This document shows positions 61,494 through 64,000 of a stretch of 64,000 bases of DNA, in pieces. The DNA comes from Verrucomicrobiota bacterium. Lineage in GTDB: Bacteria; Verrucomicrobiota; Verrucomicrobiia; CAIQCK01. The stretch's first letter is position 1. Each line of letters begins with the position of its first letter. Location of the stretch: positions 38,556 to 102,555 of the forward strand of contig JAPLTX010000058.1 of assembly GCA_026397915.1 (NCBI GenBank), read 5' to 3'. The notes beneath the pieces were generated by a model. The model was not told the origin of the DNA. It saw only the letters and a list, made by a program, of their open reading frames with translations, and made no database searches. The position numbers and the translations under genes are program-made.

Positions 61494-63731
61494 ATGAACA
61501 AGCCATCACAAACTCCCCGTGGTGCTGAACGCGAAAGACGTCGGTTTGCCCGGCTGGGGTTGCTGTTCTTGCTGTGCGCGATCGCGCGGGCTTCTTCCGC
61601 GGACGTGATGCCTCTGTCGCAGCCTTGGGACACCTTTAGCGACACTTGGGTGGCCACCGACGCGTTGGGACGCTCGCTGCCAACGCACGAACAAGTCGGG
61701 CCGCCGCGTGCGAATAAGTTTGTCGGCATCTTTTACTTCCTCTGGTTCGGCCAGCACGGACAGGCCGGGCCGTTCGACAACACGAAGATTCTCGCCGCCG
61801 ATCCGCAGGCGATGACAAAACCCGACAGCTCGCTCTGGGGGCCGCTTCATGTGCCGCATCATTGGGGCGAGTCGGTTTTTGGCTACTACGTCTCGGACGA
61901 TGAAGGCGTCATCCGCAAACACGCGCAGATGCTCGCCGACGCCGGTGTGGATGCGGTGATCTTCGATGTGACGAACGGCGCGACTTATCCGCAAAGCTAC
62001 AGGGCGCTGCTGCGGGCGTTCGCGGAGGTTCGGCGCAACGGCGGGCGCACACCGCAGATCGCGTTTCTTTGCCCCTTCGGCGATCCGAGCAAGGTTGTCG
62101 CGGAGCTTTGGGCACACCTCTACCAGCCTGGCTATCATCCTGAACTCTGGTTCCGCTGGGAGGGCAAACCGTTCATCCTCGCGGACCCGGCATATTTCGA
62201 CGACGTGGAAGGCATGGAAAAACACAGCACGCCCGCGCCGTTGCGCACCGGCCACTCGCTGGGGCAATCGTTCAAGGTGGACAAGCCCTTCAGTGCCGTG
62301 GCGGGAAGTTTTCCCACTTGGAAGACCACCAATGCTGCCGTGACGCTCACGCTGTTCCGCGAAGACCCGCAAGGTGAGCGCGTGATCAAACAGCGTTTCG
62401 AGAACATCGCCGACAACGGCTTGCTCACGCTCCGCTTCGACCCACCGCAAGCGCCCGGTTGCTATTGCCTCGAAGCCTCCGCGCCGCAAGGCCGCGTCGG
62501 TTGGTGGAGCGACTCAAAGGATTCTTTTGCCAACGGTCAGGCTTTTACCGACCGCGTCCCGGCTGCCGGCGACCGCACGTTGCGCATCTGCGTGACGGGC
62601 GGGCGCAACACGCCGATGCGAAACTTCTTCACCTTCCGCAAACCGCAGCCGAGTTACTTCCAAGGCCCAGCCGGACCCGACCAATGGAGCTGGCTGGAGG
62701 TTTTTCCGCAACACGTTTTCAAGAATTCGCGCGGCGAAAAAGAAATGATGTCCGTGGGCGTAGCCCAAAATGCCGTGGGCAACCGCCTCGGCTCAATGAG
62801 CGAAGCCGACACCAAGAGTCGCAGTTTCCACCACGGCGCGGTGGATCGTTCGCCACGCGCGGTTCAGTGCGGCTTGAACTTCGCCGAGCAGTGGGAACGC
62901 GCGCTCCAGGAAGACCCGCAGTTCCTTTTCATCACCGGCTGGAACGAGTGGATCGCCTACCGCCTCAACGAATTTGGCGGCGTGAAGCAGCCGGTGATGT
63001 TCGTGGACGAATTCGACCAGGAGCACAGCCGCGATGTCGAGCCGATGCAAGGCGGCCACGGCGACAATTACTTTTACCAAATGATCGCGAACATTCGGCG
63101 CTTCAAGGGCGTGCGCCCGTTGCCATCGGTGCGCAGCCGCCCGATCCAGATCGACGGCCGCTTCGACGATTGGCGCGACGTGGCGCCGGAGTTTCGCGAC
63201 GACATTGGCGATCCCGTGCGCCGTGACCATCCCGGCTGGGGCAAGTCCAGCCGCTACGTGAACCGAACCGGACGCAATGACATCATCGCCGCGAAAGCAA
63301 GCTACGATGGTCTCAACGTCTATTTCTACGTCCGCACCCGCGAACCGCTCTCGCCCTGCACCGATCCGAACTGGATGCTGCTATTCATCGATGCGGACCG
63401 GAACCCAAACAACGGCTGGCTCGGTTACGATTTCGTGGTGAACCGCACCAACGTGAGTCCACAGAGCACGACGCTCGAACGACATCAGGGGAACGGATAC
63501 CATTGGGGCTCACCTGTGAGAATCGAATCCCAGATGACCGGGAACGAACTGGAACTGGCCATCCCACGGGCGGCGCTCGGGATCACCAACTTGCCGGCTA
63601 CGATTGATTTCAAGTGGGCTGATAACATCCGACAAACCGGTGACTGGAGCGACTTCACTCTCAACGGCGACGTTGCGCCCAACGATCGGTTCAACTACCG
63701 GGCGAGGTTGGAGCGGATTCCCGGAAAGTAG
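61494..63731 (+). CDS. Secreted GH71/GH99-like glycosidase with C-terminal CBM9-like domain
   Basis: 745 residues. A basic N-terminus and hydrophobic stretch (ARLGLLFLLCAIARASSADV) form a signal peptide. The barrel domain starts with RANKFVGIFYFLWFGQHGQAGPFDNTKIL, continues with HHWGESVFGYYVSDDEGVIRKHAQMLADAGVDAVIFDVTNGATY, and has a late FLFITGWNEWIAYR; Trp-Asn-Glu-Trp is typical of GH99-like and GH71-like barrels that use conformationally close acids. The C-terminal part (PIQIDGRFDDWRDVAPEFRDDIG ... DRNPNNGWLGYDFVVN) is CBM9-like beta sandwich. Mannan or alpha-glucan substrates are possible but unproven. The gene is flanked by TTGACCCCAA-type motifs. Confidence 0.8.
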   Translation: MNKPSQTPRGAERERRRFARLGLLFLLCAIARASSADVMPLSQPWDTFSDTWVATDALGRSLPTHEQVGPPRANKFVGIFYFLWFGQHGQAGPFDNTKILAADPQAMTKPDSSLWGPLHVPHHWGESVFGYYVSDDEGVIRKHAQMLADAGVDAVIFDVTNGATYPQSYRALLRAFAEVRRNGGRTPQIAFLCPFGDPSKVVAELWAHLYQPGYHPELWFRWEGKPFILADPAYFDDVEGMEKHSTPAPLRTGHSLGQSFKVDKPFSAVAGSFPTWKTTNAAVTLTLFREDPQGERVIKQRFENIADNGLLTLRFDPPQAPGCYCLEASAPQGRVGWWSDSKDSFANGQAFTDRVPAAGDRTLRICVTGGRNTPMRNFFTFRKPQPSYFQGPAGPDQWSWLEVFPQHVFKNSRGEKEMMSVGVAQNAVGNRLGSMSEADTKSRSFHHGAVDRSPRAVQCGLNFAEQWERALQEDPQFLFITGWNEWIAYRLNEFGGVKQPVMFVDEFDQEHSRDVEPMQGGHGDNYFYQMIANIRRFKGVRPLPSVRSRPIQIDGRFDDWRDVAPEFRDDIGDPVRRDHPGWGKSSRYVNRTGRNDIIAAKASYDGLNVYFYVRTREPLSPCTDPNWMLLFIDADRNPNNGWLGYDFVVNRTNVSPQSTTLERHQGNGYHWGSPVRIESQMTGNELELAIPRAALGITNLPATIDFKWADNIRQTGDWSDFTLNGDVAPNDRFNYRARLERIPGK

Positions 63732-63805
63732 CGCGGCGACCGAGCCAGTCGTTGTCGCGGCGCTTGATCGGCGACCGCCTGAAATGAATTGGGGTCAAAA
63801 CTCTC

Positions 63806-64000
63806 TCATGCCCCCTTCGCCAACTCGGCGCTGTAAGCTCTAATTTTGCGGATGGCTTCGAGGATGTGGTCCATGGCGCTGCGGTCGGCCATGAGCAGGC
63901 CGTGGGAAAAGCAGACGACCGTCTCGCAGGCCCGTTTGGTGCCTTTCAGTTCGTTGAAGCTCTCCCGATACGCCTTCAGCCGGTCGGCGCTCCAGAGTCG
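63806..64000 (-). CDS. DegT/DnrJ/EryC1-type aminotransferase, C-terminal end only
   Basis: I read the minus strand from the right edge to a TGA at 63806-63808, giving 64 codons in one open frame. The piece (LWSADRLKAYRESF, ETVVCFSHGLLMADRSAMDHILEAIRKIRAYSAEL) matches the C-terminus of DegT-family PLP aminotransferases, where LPHG-like and GD/AD-R-S-x-M-D elements occur. The active-site lysine and most of the protein lie beyond the window. A sugar-nucleotide or deoxysugar aminotransferase is likely. Confidence 0.65.
   Translation of the reverse strand, partial: RLWSADRLKAYRESFNELKGTKRACETVVCFSHGLLMADRSAMDHILEAIRKIRAYSAELAKGA

Overview
The window looks like a chromosomal contig from an uncultured, GC-rich, Gram-negative heterotroph of the PVC group. 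Verrucomicrobiota (Pedosphaera/Limisphaerales-like) is my best guess. This rests on gene repertoire: a DUF4912 protein with two GH57 proteins, a giant DUF4175-like protein, secreted PPC-domain, ceramidase-like and TIM-barrel glycosidase-like proteins, many Tat-signal oxidoreductases, and dispersed C/T-rich intergenic repeats. No rRNA, tRNA or CRISPR array was seen, so the placement is an inference.

Layout. 1-6.7 kb (minus strand, visibly lower GC): an exopolysaccharide operon of FecR-domain protein, beta-barrel, Wza-type export protein, Wzz/BY-kinase and an O-antigen-ligase-like protein cut by the left edge. 6.9-10.4 kb (plus): tandem-STAS protein, secreted nitrilase-family hydrolase, and an E2 acyltransferase-like protein lacking its lipoyl lysine and catalytic His/Asp. 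10.4-14.7 kb (minus): DUF4912-GH57-GH57 alpha-glucan operon. 14.9-17.4 kb (minus): cytochrome bd-superfamily pair, one subunit with two C-terminal cytochrome c motifs. 17.5-21.8 kb: secreted TIM-barrel protein and GlnRS. 21.8-28.9 kb: DeoC, sugar isomerase and Gfo/Idh/MocA dehydrogenase, divergent from a Tat-signal-bearing glycyl radical enzyme and a Tat-signal FAD oxidoreductase. 28.9-35.8 kb (plus): DUF4175-like protein, prenyltransferase-repeat protein and a lone Flp pilin. 35.8-39.7 kb: propeller/phosphoesterase and threonine synthase.

39.8-43.95 kb is an accessory islet: a 1261-residue TIR-NTPase-DUF4062-NTPase protein followed by two dead DUF4062 fragments. It is bracketed by two copies of the 3' end of thrC, which suggests insertion at that site. 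44-64 kb carries secreted carbohydrate- and lipid-active proteins, a YeeE/YeeD (TsuA/TsuB-type) thiosulfate uptake pair, a frameshifted esterase in an operon with a Tat FAD oxidoreductase, a PaaK-like adenylate-forming enzyme, a Tat-signal DapA-family protein, a nucleotidyltransferase/small-protein pair, and the end of a DegT-type aminotransferase.

A recurring theme is enzymes of normally cytoplasmic families carrying export signals: glycyl radical enzyme, DapA family, nitrilase and FAD oxidoreductases. The strongest candidates for undescribed biology are the Tat-type glycyl radical enzyme, the fused double-NTPase TIR/DUF4062 protein in its thrC-flanked islet, and the catalytically dead stand-alone E2. 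All start choices and functions come from reading the sequence; no database search was possible.
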